Origin: Lepraria neglecta
Taxonomy: Eukaryota; Ascomycota; Lecanoromycetes; Lecanorales; Stereocaulaceae
DNA length: 64,000 nucleotides
Direction of reading: 5' to 3'
Assembly (NCBI GenBank): GCA_033220425.1
Contig: CM065647.1
Span: forward strand, 3,658,001-3,722,000
Shown here in pieces: positions 33,786 through 45,250 of this stretch. The notes beneath the pieces are model-generated. The model saw only the letters and a list, made by a program, of their open reading frames with translations. It searched no databases and had not been told where the DNA came from. A program made the translations under genes and the position numbers. Within the stretch, counting starts at the first letter, position 1. Each line of letters starts with the position of its first letter.

Positions 33786-36453
33786 CTACGGTGTGCTATC
33801 AAACGACAGGAAGGGATTTGTTGCCAGATATTCGGAAAGTAGCCTGGAATCGGCATAATCATCCATGGACACGTCTGACTCACTCGTGTGTTGGCGATTT
33901 AAGCTTGGCGGTCGCATGATCTGCTGCTGCATATGAGGGAAAATGAGGTTTTGCCGAAGTGGATCATAAGGTTGACATTGTGAGTCCATTGGGGTAAGCA
34001 ATCCAGTTGAAGCACCGGCACTCGGGCTCTCTGGCGTTGTTGTTGAGGTGTTTTTGTTCGAGAAACTTTCCCAAGATATGGGAGGTTTCGAAGAAGCTGA
34101 TGGACTTGGCAGGTTGCTGAACTCAGAGAGTCGATGCTGCTCACCGAAAGGATTACTCGTGCTTGGTGTATTGTGGGCGTTGTTGCTCTGCTGCATCCCA
34201 TAGTGTGGCGATTCGAGTTGTTGAGAAGTCTTGATGAGGTTGACGACCTCGAGAAGACTCTCGAAGGCCCGCCCGACTTTACGGGTGTGGTTGTTTGCTT
34301 GAGTTCTCGCATCAAGTTCTTTATAACAGGCGCACGTCCTCTGCAGTAGATTGAGATCTTCTTCTGCTTTAGACTCATCGTATGCTGAAGATGGCCATAT
34401 CACATTTGTTGCCAGTAAGAAGAATGCAGGCACCGAAAACGTATCGAGAAGACTGTGGAACCGTGACGGGACAGATTCGCTCGTGTTACGTTTCGGAGAC
34501 TCGGACGAGGAGGCTTTGCCGCTTTTGCTCGATCTTCCAGAAGTTTTCCTGCCAAGTGATTTCGTTGGGCTCTTTGAAAGTAAGAGAACGTCAAGCTGCT
34601 CAATCATGGATGGTTCATGCTTGCCACACGAGATCACAACCCACAAGCAGCTTGCTCTCGAGTCACTTAAGGCTCGACGGACATGGCTTGGTTCGGGGCT
34701 TTTACGGAGGACACAGATACGGGCTGCTAGAAATTCAAGCTGCAGGTCGACGTCACGAGTACTAGCATATGGTGAGCTGAACACTTCATTGGCATTAGCC
34801 CAATGTTCGAGGCCTTGCTCAATACGTATCAGGGCGCTCTTATATTTGGCTGAAGATCGCGTCGGTGAATCTGCTGAGTGGAATAACCGGTAGCTCTCGT
34901 CTTCCAGCCTAGCAAGCTGGATTCGAACGGCAAACTTAGACTCGGCAGGGCCACTTTCGCCAAGCTCTGAGGAGAGACTGCAATCAAAGCTGGGTAGCCA
35001 GCAAATAGACCCTCGCGAGATTGAGAAGCTTTTGTCTCGAAGGTATAACGACCTGAAAACCTTGAAGCGTTCTTGCGCTTCCTCTGAACTGACGCCCGCT
35101 GGTGCAGAGCGAGCTTGATGAAGACCCATCGTCCTAGCGAGTACACAAGCTTGCGCGAAGATTGATTCAGCAAAACCTAATGGATAATACTTTTGAGCAG
35201 CAATGCTCTTCGGAGAAGTGTTAGTCACTATAGTAGCGAAGCATACATTTTGATAATGCAAGGAGTACTCACCAGAAGTGCCAAAGCTTGGACGTTGACT
35301 ATTTTAGCTGCCATCAAGACTCGAGGATTGCTAAGAGCAGAGCGGACGGTCAAAAGAAATGGTCGAACGAATTGTGAGCCAATCAGAGAATCACAATCTT
35401 GGGTTGAGCTTTCCGGCCCAAGGACAAGAAGGATTATAGTGTTGAAGCAGATAGCCCAAGCTTCGTCAGCAGGTGTGAATGGTCTACTATACACTCTTTC
35501 CACGTTGGACCAAAAACAGGATTGGACAAATATGTCTGTCGCATAGTCGGCTTGCTGGAAGAATTGCGTTTGGGCCATCAATAGGAACTGCTTGGGAGGA
35601 AGTCGAATAGGGATGGGATCCGCTTGAAGATCAACGGACTCTTCAATACCCGCCTCGAGACAGATGCGATCGAGAAGATCTTTGGTTGCATCATTTATAG
35701 CCGGCCTGTTGTGCTTTTTGCTTCGTTGGGATGCATCTTTGGTAGAAATCGGAGTCTGCATCGGTTGTACCGATAGTAGGGTGTCGCAGAATTCGTTGCA
35801 AAGGGCAAATAAAGTACAAGGGCCATGGTAACGATCTGTAAGATTCGATGAACTGCGGACGATGTGGCGGTCTGTTGGCGGCAGACATGGACTGTCCTCG
35901 CCGAGCGGATCATTGGCGGACAATCCGCCTGAGCACTCGTCTTCTGTTGCTGTTTCAATGAACAGTCTTTGATTCCCGTTCGTCTTGAGTAAGGTATTCA
36001 TGAAGGAGAGCTCTGCCTCGATGTTGCTCAAGCGATCCTCGAGACCGCCAACATTATTGCATCTGCGATTGGGCATACGTCAGATACATGATGCCATTCA
36101 TCGAGGAAAAGAGCGAGTCGGAGAGAGACAGTAGATGGGATAGAGCTTACAACAGCTTGATGTGATTCACCCTCTTTCCTGGGGTAGAATATCCACACTC
36201 GGCGCCATCACGCTTGCAATTCGCACACCGTGGTCTCTCGCGCCCACAGCGAATCTTCCTTTCGCGACAATGGGTACAAGCATTGTCGTGAGTAGACCAT
36301 GATGTTGTCTAAGGTATCGCGAGGGTGTCAGCTCGAGCAAAGGCGCGGGGAAAGGTACAGCAATGCAGCAAGACCGAAAGCTTGCAGCTGGGTTCGATCG
36401 ACTGTGGGGGTGCATATGCATACCGCTTTATCCGTTTTCTCCGGAGGTGCCAT
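33786..36453 (-). CDS. Second Zn2Cys6 transcription factor, 799 aa, four exons
   Basis: Exons on the minus strand are 36424-36453, 36151-36308, 35273-36062 and 33786-35207. Introns of 115, 88 and 65 bp have GTATGC, GTAAGC and GTGAGT donors. The zinc cluster CTHCRERKIRCGRERPRCAN plus CKRDGAEC has Cys21, 24, 31, 38, 41 and 48, spaced Cx2Cx6Cx6Cx2Cx6C. The coiled-coil linker GGLEDRLSNIEAELSFMNTLL follows. The middle homology region carries NVQALALLSIAAQKYYPLGF and ARTMGLHQARSAP, as expected for the fungal-specific regulatory domain. The long C-terminal tail is Ser/Pro/Gln-rich and probably activating. It is intact. The first exon is only ten codons; the ATG at 36453 is chosen because it splices in phase to the zinc cluster. 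It is divergent from the O-methyltransferase gene, with which it shares a 789 bp promoter region. Confidence 0.88.
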
Positions 36454-37242
36454 GCCAGTCAAGATGCAGTGAAAGCTTCTAGATGGTGTCGTAAATAAAT
36501 GGGTCTACTTAGGTCTTCTTAAAGCACGGACGGATTCGCCTGCTTGCAAATACTTGATAGGATCTAACTATCTAGTCCGAAGGAGCAACGTCAAAGCGAT
36601 CTTGTCTGATATACCTATTGACCCCACAACCCGGCTGAGGAATGCCAATGCAACCTACAGCATGGGAAAGTAAGCAGGCTAATCATACGTGTAAAAAACG
36701 GCGAGTAAGCTTACGGTCCATCGCTTACGACCAAGACTGACCCGTCTTGATCCACACTGACCGTTTTTCGTCTGTTCCTACAGGTACCTGTCCCGATTGG
36801 CTGGGATTGCCATGTGGGGGTGCTTATCTCAGTCTCGTATCTACAAATTATCCTTCAGATCTTCATTCGACTACGCTAGCCATCTTGAGATTAGGCCGTG
36901 CATCGTTCGTTCGTGGCCCGCTCAACAAAATTTTAGCGAGCATACGTTAGTCAAACTAGTACATGTTTAAGTATCCGCAGGGTGATTCGACCTCTCCACA
37001 TGGCTGCAGATCGTCGCCCAAGACACTCGGAACCCGAACTTGCTCGGGAAGCTCCAGTTAGTGAAGGATACTCGGTGTACCAAACCTCACGGGAAAGGTG
37101 GTCGTAATTAACAGCCTGCTGCGTCAGGCCCACTCACGCTGGAGTAAATCCATAATGCGACAGACCGAGACCCTCAGGGTTTTCGCAAGACAGACTCAAT
37201 TATTACGCAGACAATCAAGTTGGATGGAAGCCAGTCGCAACA
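36454..37242. promoter_or_regulatory. Divergent promoter region, regulator and O-methyltransferase
   Basis: 789 bases separate the start codons of the minus-strand Zn2Cys6 gene and the plus-strand O-methyltransferase gene. It contains a GTAAGCTTAC palindrome near 36706 and paired CGTCTT/CGG phrases near 36715-36770. I cannot assign specific binding sites. Confidence 0.4.
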
Positions 37243-38753
37243 ATGGCACAGGCATCTGACTCCACTACTATGCTTGCACTGGCTGAGAAGATACTTGGAC
37301 AAGTCTACCGTTTGGACAACCACCTAAAACAGAATTCCATCTCACAACCGTGCCTCGCAGTTGGTGCCTCCACAGGGCTATGGTCGTCGCACTCAACCGA
37401 CATTGAATCTGCGCGAAGCAGCATTTTTGGCTTGACCAAACAGCTCACAAAACTGCTCGTTGGCCCTCACGAGTTCCTGCATGAATACGTCTCGTCAAAC
37501 TGGGAGCATGGGGCTCTGTACACCCTTCTGGAGTTCAACATCCTGGAAAAAATACCCTTGGATGGGAAGGTTCATGTTTCATTGCTGGCTTCGCAGTCTG
37601 GCCTTCCCGAGAAGAAGCTCCTGAGCGTATTACGCTTGATATCTTGCGAGGGAATCTTAGATGAAGTCTCCGAAGGTGTCTTCGGCCATACCGCTATATC
37701 CGAGGAGTTGGTGAGGGACGAAAAGTTCAAGGCCTTTATTGGATTCCAGTACGTATCGTCTATCAAGCTATCCTTCCTGGTCAATCGAGAGGTATTTATG
37801 AATTGAATCTTACCAGGCTGTTTGAGACGCGTGTTGCAAGCGCACACCTGGCAGACTCCATGAAGGTGGAAGCCAGTGATTATCAGACAGGACAATCTGC
37901 GTTCAAATATGCGTAAGTCTATGGTCTTGTAGCAATTATTGTGTCAATGATAGACTCATTCAAATGGCTTCAGCTGGGGAGCTTCAATGTACGATTGGCA
38001 CAAGACTCACCCCGAAAAATCGACTCGTTTTCGAATGGCCATGGAAGGAGTCACGCAATGTAGGTTTAGACACAGGAGATTTCTTTGGTGGTACCCTACT
38101 CTTACTGACGACACACTCGAAAAGCCCTCGACCCTGGGAACGCACTTTTCTTCGATTGGTTTAAAAGCAATCAGAACGGAGACCGCATTTTAGTTGTGGA
38201 TGTGGAGGGAAGGAATACCGCGTTCCTTGCCGATCAATTTCCAGCATTGTCTTTTGAAACTCAGGTCGACAAGTTCAAGCCGCAGCCCACTGGAGGCCCC
38301 GATAAAGTACTACTTGTGTATTTGGTAAGGAATATCCTTTGGAACTGTTCCGACGAAGATTGCGTCAAGATTCTCCAGACATTTGTTCCTGCGATGGAAA
38401 AGTACCCTGATACGGTTCTCCTCGTCAACGAAATGATGTCTCCCGCCAGGGGGACATTAGAGCGTCACGTAGAGAAAGGATACCGACGACGGGATGTCAC
38501 TGTCATGACTATGCACAATGCAAAACAAAGGACGGAGGATGAGTGGAAGGCGTTGTTCGCAAAGGCGAGCCCAAACTTCACGGTGGGTGCAAATCCGCCT
38601 TTTCACCCTATAGAGCAAGACTTGCTGAAACATTGTAGTTCAACCTTCAAACAGCCTCTACACCTCACAGCTATAGAGGCCTTTGGGAGGTGCATTCGGG
38701 TCTCGCTGAGTAGGTTCGCACGGGCAAGAATGTTAATCTTTGATTGGGCCTGA
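37243..38753 (+). CDS. SAM-dependent O-methyltransferase, 438 aa, four exons
   Basis: Probably methylates a hydroxyl of the polyketide product. Exons are 37243-37748, 37817-37912, 37974-38059 and 38125-38753. The donors are GTACGT, GTAAGT and GTAGGT. The N-terminal dimerisation/winged-helix part (LYTLLEFNILEKIPLDGKVH, LPEKKLLSVLRLISCEGIL) is of the plant/fungal O-methyltransferase family 2. Then come FMAMEGVTQ-like FRMAMEGVTQ, the SAM domain (DRILVVDVEGRNTAFLADQF) and VLLVYLVRNILWNCSDEDC, where H/RN-L-H-x-W is typical. VLLVNEMMSP follows. The usual DVGGGxG SAM loop reads DVEGRNTA, which is degenerate. The last 50 residues after KASPNFT do not look like the family's end, so a final intron starting at GTGGGT near 38581 is possible. 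Confidence 0.82.
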
Positions 38754-41223
38754 TGGAGTATGGTGAAAAGCCCGTAGCCATGATAGATTACGATAGAACA
38801 CACTGCGCCTCGGCCAGTCCGAAATCCTTGTATGACAACCGGTTTTTTACCTCAGATTGTACAGTGGACACTAGAATGGATAAATTCTGTAGAATCATTA
38901 TATCCTCGCCAGTAGGATGGCTCTTCCACCAAGATGTGCCCAATCTTACAGCTGTGAGTCGATCAAACGCATAGCAGGCACTATGATTGTGGAGCGTGAA
39001 TTCCTTCGTCGGATCGCTACGGGTTCAGTGGGTTACACGTACGCTCAGTCGGCCTTTGTGAGCCAGCAATTGAGGTTGACCGGCCCTGGAACGGCCCGTA
39101 AGAGCAAGCCTTCCAGGGAACCTTTGAAGGGGCTCGTCATCGCCAAAATAAAATTTGACGAGGACATAATACGTATTCTTATAAGTCCATAATTAGTGGC
39201 TTGATAGTAAAACTTCCGGTGCAAAAGTTATTCAGCCTGGCTATATGAATAACTTTGCGGCCAAAATTTTAAGCACAGCTTGGATCGTTGTGGAGTTATT
39301 TGTTTTGAAGCTCGCCCTCATTGAATTTTACTTTGGCGACGACGAGAAGGTAGGTTGGCTCTATGGTTTGGTGGGAGCTTAGTCACTTTAGGGTGCAGGC
39401 TAACCGTTGCGTTTTATTGGGCCGGGCCACCTAAAACTTGGTGGATGCGTGAAGCTGACGTACGATTGATGAGCGAACTTTTATATGTCGGACATGACAC
39501 ACGCCAGGTACATGCCAGAAGCGAAGCCAGAGGTACGCAATCCCAAGAGCTAGTTGGACTCGGTCTTTTCATATCGCGGTCAGGTCTACATGAAATTCCT
39601 ATCCGGACAGGAAGATACTACCTTCGCCCATCATTAATATTTCCAACGCGGTGTGCGTGATAGCAAAGGGAGTATGGGAAAGTGGTTTCCAAGGCTTATC
39701 ACCGCCATGGTTGGAATCGAGTATTTGAATCCTAGTGACGAAGGGATTGAAATGTTCCATGGCAGGCTTCCCGGCCTATTCAAGAACCTGTACTATGCCT
39801 GCAGTAAGCAGTGAAGAGAAGCGAATCATTCGGGATGTTCGAACACTATTGTCTATGAGAATGATCGAGTGGGACTTTGTGTGGGCATGTAGAAGTCAGC
39901 ATGGGCCCAATCTACGAATGTCAATGCATCAACCGAAATACAAACCTCGTCGCCGGACCAAGACATGTACGATTACACTGATTGGAACACTACACACGGT
40001 ATTCTTTACAGTATCCGGAAAGGGCCGCTCCCGCGCCAGCCTCTCGGATTCGTACTAAGGTATCCGGCAGTGGGGGACCGGAAGGGGATTACAACCTGTC
40101 ATGGCTGTCGGTCGTGAGACACCGTAGCAGCTCAGGACCCTGCATCCTCGAGGTTCCCCAGACTCGGTAGACCCGGCCCTTTGGTAGCTTTTTGGGTCGT
40201 GGGGTAGCATTCCTCTCCTTGCCTGGCGCCACCGATCATGAAATCATCAGTAAGGTAGTCTCTAATGCCAGCACCCGTCACTCGTCACCCGACACGCCCC
40301 ACCTCGCCAATAGCAGCTGATCTTGTGGTCCGAGCTCGTCCTGCAAACGATTGGCTAACCAAGCTCGGTCTTGTTTTAAGGCCGAGGCCCGCTCGTAATC
40401 ATTCTGCTGCCATGGCTCGCTTTTCCAGAGGAACAGGAACAATTGACATGCTGAACCAGTGATTTTGGGCGAAGAGTTGCTGGTAAGGGTGCGGCGAGGC
40501 TTGGTCTGCGGTATCCAGGCTGCTAATGAGCGCATCTTTCTCATAGGATCTGATGTAGCTGCAGAGTATTGACGGAGTTGAAAGAGGAGGAAAAAGGAAA
40601 AATGAGGAATCCTCATCAACGCCTGGAAGTGTCACGCGCGCTGGCCGGGACAATGTAGCGGCGGGTTCTCAAGTTAGATTCCTCTTTACCTTCTCCAGAT
40701 ATCCTCTTCCTCTAGATAGACTTGTTTGAGCCAAATATATCTATACATGTTGAGGTGTGTAGTATTCGCATATAAAAGTAGGATGAAAGCTGAGAGCAAA
40801 GGGCTGAGTGCTTGGGCGAAGATTGAGCCGAAATTTGGCAATCTTTTCACCGTAGACGTGAAGGATTCCGGTTCGGCTTTCTTCCTTGAGCAGCTTAGTC
40901 TCGAGGCCTGGCTTCGTTAGGTCAGCTGAAAGATGGCCTTTGACAGTGCGTCAAAACCGAGCGTGTGATATACACCAAGTGTTATTACATTGCGTCTGCT
41001 TCTGACCCGTTTTCCAGCATTATGCAGCGTTGGCGAAGCGGTTACAGCGAGCGCTACAGGTCATGGTACTCGGGCATATCTACATTCATGTTGGCACAAC
41101 AGGCTTTCTGACAGAGCTGAAGGGACATTGGGATTTGTTCAGTAAGTTTGAGATTTGAAAGAACTTGGTACTACAATGTCTCTAGAAAATGTCTATTCAT
41201 GAGAGGGTAATGGCATCTTGCCT
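38754..41223. other. 2.5 kb without a supported gene
   Basis: The longest open frames (39355-39660, 39735-40058) show no motif. A short open run at about 39674-39815 reads MGKWFPRLITAMVGIEYLNP and may be a remnant of an unidentified gene. A hairpin lies at 39221-39258. No RNA gene was recognised. Likely intergenic and decayed cluster DNA. Confidence 0.4.
39221..39258. repeat. Perfect inverted repeat, hairpin
   Basis: AAGTTATTCA and TGAATAACTT are separated by an 11-base loop, extended by GCAAA/TTTGC with one unpaired base. The AACTTTTGCA phrase is shared with the repeat block near 22770 and 23925, so it may be the end of the same repeat family. Confidence 0.6.
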
Positions 41224-42551
41224 CTAATACAGCCCCTCTACTAAATGCGTCACAGCGTCATACACTGGGCCTTCTTTCATGCCACCGGTTGCCCTTCCTA
41301 CGATGATCGGGACCTGGTCTTTGCCAACCCCTCTTTCAGTAAGGTTTTGGCGCAATCCCAACGTGGCTACCAACTCAATGATCCTACTTCCAACCTCTCG
41401 AGCGTCTTCCCGCGCATTGCCACTTACTTTGCCACCAGTTGCAGGCAAGAGTCTGGCAATCTGTTTTGCATCCTCTGTTTCCGCCTTGAGCTTGACCACG
41501 TCGCCGAGAGTGAGGCAGCTGGTCTCGCCATCTATGCTTGGATTAGCGTTCCATTTCCTTGAAGAGGAGTTCTTCGCGAAGTGACGACGACGGCGACGAC
41601 GACAACCATAGCTGGCTGAAGGTAAAAGACAATGAAGTGCCTTAGCGACTGCTTGGCATGAAACATTGTTTGTCCTGCAATGATGCTGTGGACGTAAAGA
41701 ACCCGAGAGTACTTACGAGGTATTCCGTACGGACTGCCCAACCCATATCCCAAGCTGTGCGACAACCCCATGCCTCCTTTCACATTCTTCCCACGGAGGC
41801 CCGAGCTCGCAAATGCAGCAAGCATCAATCTCGTCATCACATCCTCGTCATTCGGATGCGATGACTTGGCATTTGGTAGGCAATCAAACAAGACCCCTAG
41901 TGCCCAAATCGACAGCGCCTTCCAAGGCATCTCGGTCGCGTAAGGATGGTAAAATGTTTCCACGGCATGATCTACGGCCCGCACGCCCGTAGCCAACCAG
42001 AGCTTCGTCGGCGTATACTTGGCATAACAGGGATCATAAAAGATTGCGCTAACGCCCATTTCCGGCGCCATGAATCCAGTCTTCACGCCGTCTGCCTTCG
42101 TGTAACCCCCACCCGCTGTGCATTCGGCCGCACTAAGCGTTGTCGGTATCGTAAGATGGATCAGGTAATGTCCGGTCTTCTCATTGGTGCGAAATGAGAT
42201 AGTTTTCGCCGCGTCGATTGGAGAGCCGCCGCCTACGGATATGATGGTATCGATGGAGGGATCGCGAACGACTAGATCCATGGCTTGGTCGACTTCAGCG
42301 ACGGGGCCGTGCTGCTTTATGTGCGAGAAGGTACCGGCGTGGTGGGTCCCAAGTAGGTTTTCTAATTGCTGTATGAGGGGAGTCTTGGTCGCGATTGAAC
42401 GGCCCGTGATGACAAAGGCTTTGGAAGATTGCGAGGGCAGTGTGCTGAGCAAATGTTTCTGGACGCAAGATGGACCGTAGTAGAGATTTTTCAGGTGAGA
42501 TTGGGGCTGCCAAAGGCCAGAGAGCGGCGATGAGGATGCTTCCACAGCCAT
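41224..42551 (-). CDS. Iron-type alcohol dehydrogenase / maleylacetate reductase-like, 380 aa
   Basis: A cytosolic NAD(P)H-dependent reductase of the group III (iron-containing) alcohol dehydrogenase family. Exons on the minus strand are 41717-42551 and 41224-41531. The 185 bp intron has GTAAGT...TAG borders and joins GSPYGIP to HGETSCLTLGDVVKL, restoring a conserved metal-ligand His. Motifs are the nucleotide-binding TIISVGGGSPIDAAKTIS, then IPTTLSAAECT, TGVRAVDHAVETFYHP (Asp/His ligand region) and GGMGLSHSLGYGLGSPYGI. The start MAVEASSSPLSGLWQPQSHL at 42551 matches where the family begins. An ATG 24 codons upstream (42623) is also in frame but looks like leader. The fungal members are often annotated as maleylacetate reductases. 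In this cluster it may reduce an oxidised polyketide intermediate, which is inference. Confidence 0.9.
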
Positions 42552-43083
42552 TTTTAGTGAATAGGAGAAATGATGGAAGATCTGAGGCGGAAAATGTTGG
42601 GCTGGCTTCCGGTCAAGAAGCATGGTCGACGGTGAGCAAGCTTCAAGTAATTATATGACATTTGGACACTCAGAATCGGAAGCCGAGACCCGCTAGTTTG
42701 AGAAGAAAGGCTTCATTGCGCCCGAGCTGAAGCTTACGAGGCAGGTAGGACTGTAGAGGGACTGTAGATGACTTACGGTTTTGGTAGTGTCATGGCCACC
42801 GCGTGACCGCTGTTATACTACACTTGAGGCCGAATGTTCACTCCTATACGTTGTGAAAAGTCCTATCATCAAAATCACCTATTTTCTGCGTTACTTTCTC
42901 AAATGTTTGTGTATTGACATTGATGATATTTACGGAGTTGAATCCTTTTCTTTGGAGCTCGCTAGGCCTCCACTCTCTAGATTCCTGTCCTAAAACATCT
43001 AAAAGTAACAGTACTCGAGACAAGGTCCGCCAGCAAATACAACGCAATAGCCTAAGTACAGCGATGAACTTGTCACCATTACT
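42552..43083. other. Intergenic, promoter of the dehydrogenase gene
   Basis: 532 bases between two minus-strand genes. Nothing beyond likely promoter and 3' flank is seen. Confidence 0.5.
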
Positions 43084-44759
43084 CTAAGCAAACTGTTTTG
43101 CCTGGAATGCATGCTTCTCTTGGAGTTGGATGTCACGGATACCGTCAAGTAAGACGTCAACATTCTTCTCCGCGTCATTCCATTCCCTCTTCATGATCTC
43201 TTCTGCCTCCGCGCTTCGGACGGAGAACTGGGCCTTAAATCGTAACGGACCCGAGTTGAAACCGTTCGTGAAGGCGAATGAATCGACTTCGCACCTGACC
43301 TTTCGACCATGATGCTCTTCGTAAGCGTGCCCGATGTCATATGCCCAGAGTATTCTCGCAACATTGATGAGTAGAGAGTTAGTTCCAACGTACTGACCTG
43401 CGGGCTTTGTTATTATCTGCTTGGCTAAGAAGTCGATCGATCGCTCAAAGTGCGGGATAAGTATGCGACTCCAATAGAGCACTTTGACTTACCGACGCAT
43501 TTTCGCCTGCCAAAACCAAAACCTGCAAGTGGTAAATCTGGATGCTCTATCCACCGGTCCGGATTGAAGTCCATGGGTTTCTCGTAGACGTCCGGATCTA
43601 AGTGTATCGCCCAATGATTTCCAAGGACCACAGCACCCTTCGGAATGTGGTAACCCATGTACTCATCATCCTCGTCAACAGCGTGTGGAACGCCGCCAGG
43701 AATCACGGGTCGCCATCGGTGAGTCTCTTTAACAATCGCGTGCACATAAGGAAGTCTATCAAGGTCGGCGAATGTAGGAAGACGTCCACGACCAATAACC
43801 CTGTCAAGCTCCTCATGCGCCTTCTGTACCACGGCTGGGTGCAGCACTGCCGCCATCACAAAAGTTTCCAGCACCATTGAAACAATGTCGCTGCCAGCTT
43901 CGTAGACAACACCAAGAATGTAGGCGAGCTCAGTATGACACAAGTTGTCGCTTTCTTTCATAGACTGTAGTTCTTTTGACCAGTTCCAGGATGGCTTCGT
44001 CCGTGCACGATCCATAACATCTTTAAAGAAGTCGGCTTCGATCTTATGCAAGTTCTCACCGTGTTTCTTCCAAGGCGCAAGAAACCCAGGTAATGCGTTG
44101 AGAAATGGAAATACATCCACAATCCACTGGCTCGCAAGGGCTGCATTAAGGGGGACCATGATCTCATCAACTGATTTGATTTCGGATTCGTCGCCACGAG
44201 GCATCCTCTTGCCATACGCAAGGCTAAGGATAACACTGGAAGCATAGCGATGGAAGCGATCTGAGAAGTCGCTCCGTGTCAGCAACTCTGCGATCAGCTG
44301 TTTGCTCTCCAGGTCCTGCATATCATGGTACGTCTGAGCGATGCGTTGGTTTAGGACAGAAGCGTGGAGCCGATGGTGAATACGCCACCTCTGACCGTAC
44401 GGTAGGAGGAGAGTGCGAAATCCTTTGCTGATGATCTCGCCTACCATGAACAATTTAGGGCGCGAACTGTAGATGTTGCTGCGCTTATCCAGAAGGTCCC
44501 GAGCAGCATCATGTGTGCCGAGCATGATAAGCGTGGTGGGACCAAATTGAAGGCTGTAGATTGGCCCATACTTCTTGTGCCAATCCGCAAAGGTGCGCCA
44601 GGGATACTTTGAAGGGGCCTGATGAAGGTTTCCAATGATTGGCAAGCCGCGTGGGCCAGGAGGCATTCGGTATCTAAAAGCATAATATCGATAACTGACG
44701 AAGAGCGCCAGAACCACAACGCTCATCGCAAGAAGACGGCTCGTTTCCATGACTGGCAT
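43084..44759 (-). CDS. Cytochrome P450 monooxygenase, 526 aa, two exons
   Basis: A microsomal class II P450 that oxidises a small molecule, needing the P450 reductase. Exons on the minus strand are 43493-44759 and 43084-43397, with a 95 bp intron (GTAAGT...CAG) just after the haem-binding Cys. The N-terminus MPVMETSRLLAMSVVVLALF is a membrane anchor, followed by the proline hinge RMPPGPRGLPIIGNLHQAP. The I-helix region is LGVVYEAGSDIVSMVLETF, in which the usual A/G-G-x-D/E-T-T reads AGSDIVS. The ExxR motif is VKETHRWRP and the PERF-like segment FNPDRW. The haem loop is FGFGRRKCVG with Cys421. It resembles O-methylsterigmatocystin oxidoreductase-like fungal P450s, a substrate-neutral label. 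The gene is intact. It is the last tailoring gene before the transposon island. Confidence 0.94.
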
Positions 44760-45250
44760 TTCTGGGTAGACCTTTTCACAACACCAGGCAGAGAGAGAAG
44801 GTTATTCCGTTGATGTAAGTAAGAGAAGCTTGGAAATACGCTTCCCTGAACGTGGGCTTACTCCCGGGTGGGAGGGCATGCTAAGGCGAGAATGGCCATG
44901 TAGCGCTTCCTAGAGGATCCAATCTTGGAGACGACATTGCTAAATCAGTAGGGCCATGGGACAGCCATACGGACCTTGCAATGGCGATATACATTCTGTG
45001 GACCCGGCTTCCGCCATGAAAAAGCAGAATTCCGAGAAATTCCCAGGCGGAAGCCGATTTTTCGGGCCCCGGAACGCGACACGGTCAAACACCAAGGGTT
45101 TCTGGGCCAGGCATCGGTGTTCAGATGGCGTGACGAGGTAGAGCCTTGTTAGGGATCGAGATAGGACCTGAATGGTGTTGAATAATCGATATGAATGAGA
45201 ATTTTAACTAGGAAGGATATTTGGTGTTCCGTATGCAAGTTCTATGAGTA
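44760..45250. other. 5' flank of the P450 gene up to the DNA transposon
   Basis: 491 bases, not visibly RIP-mutated, with no gene. It contains the probable P450 promoter and ends in TA, the target duplication of the Fot1/Pogo element. Confidence 0.5.

Noticed and set aside
39355-40058. Open frames between the methyltransferase and dehydrogenase genes
   Set aside because: No motif or family; frames change repeatedly and no intron signals join them.
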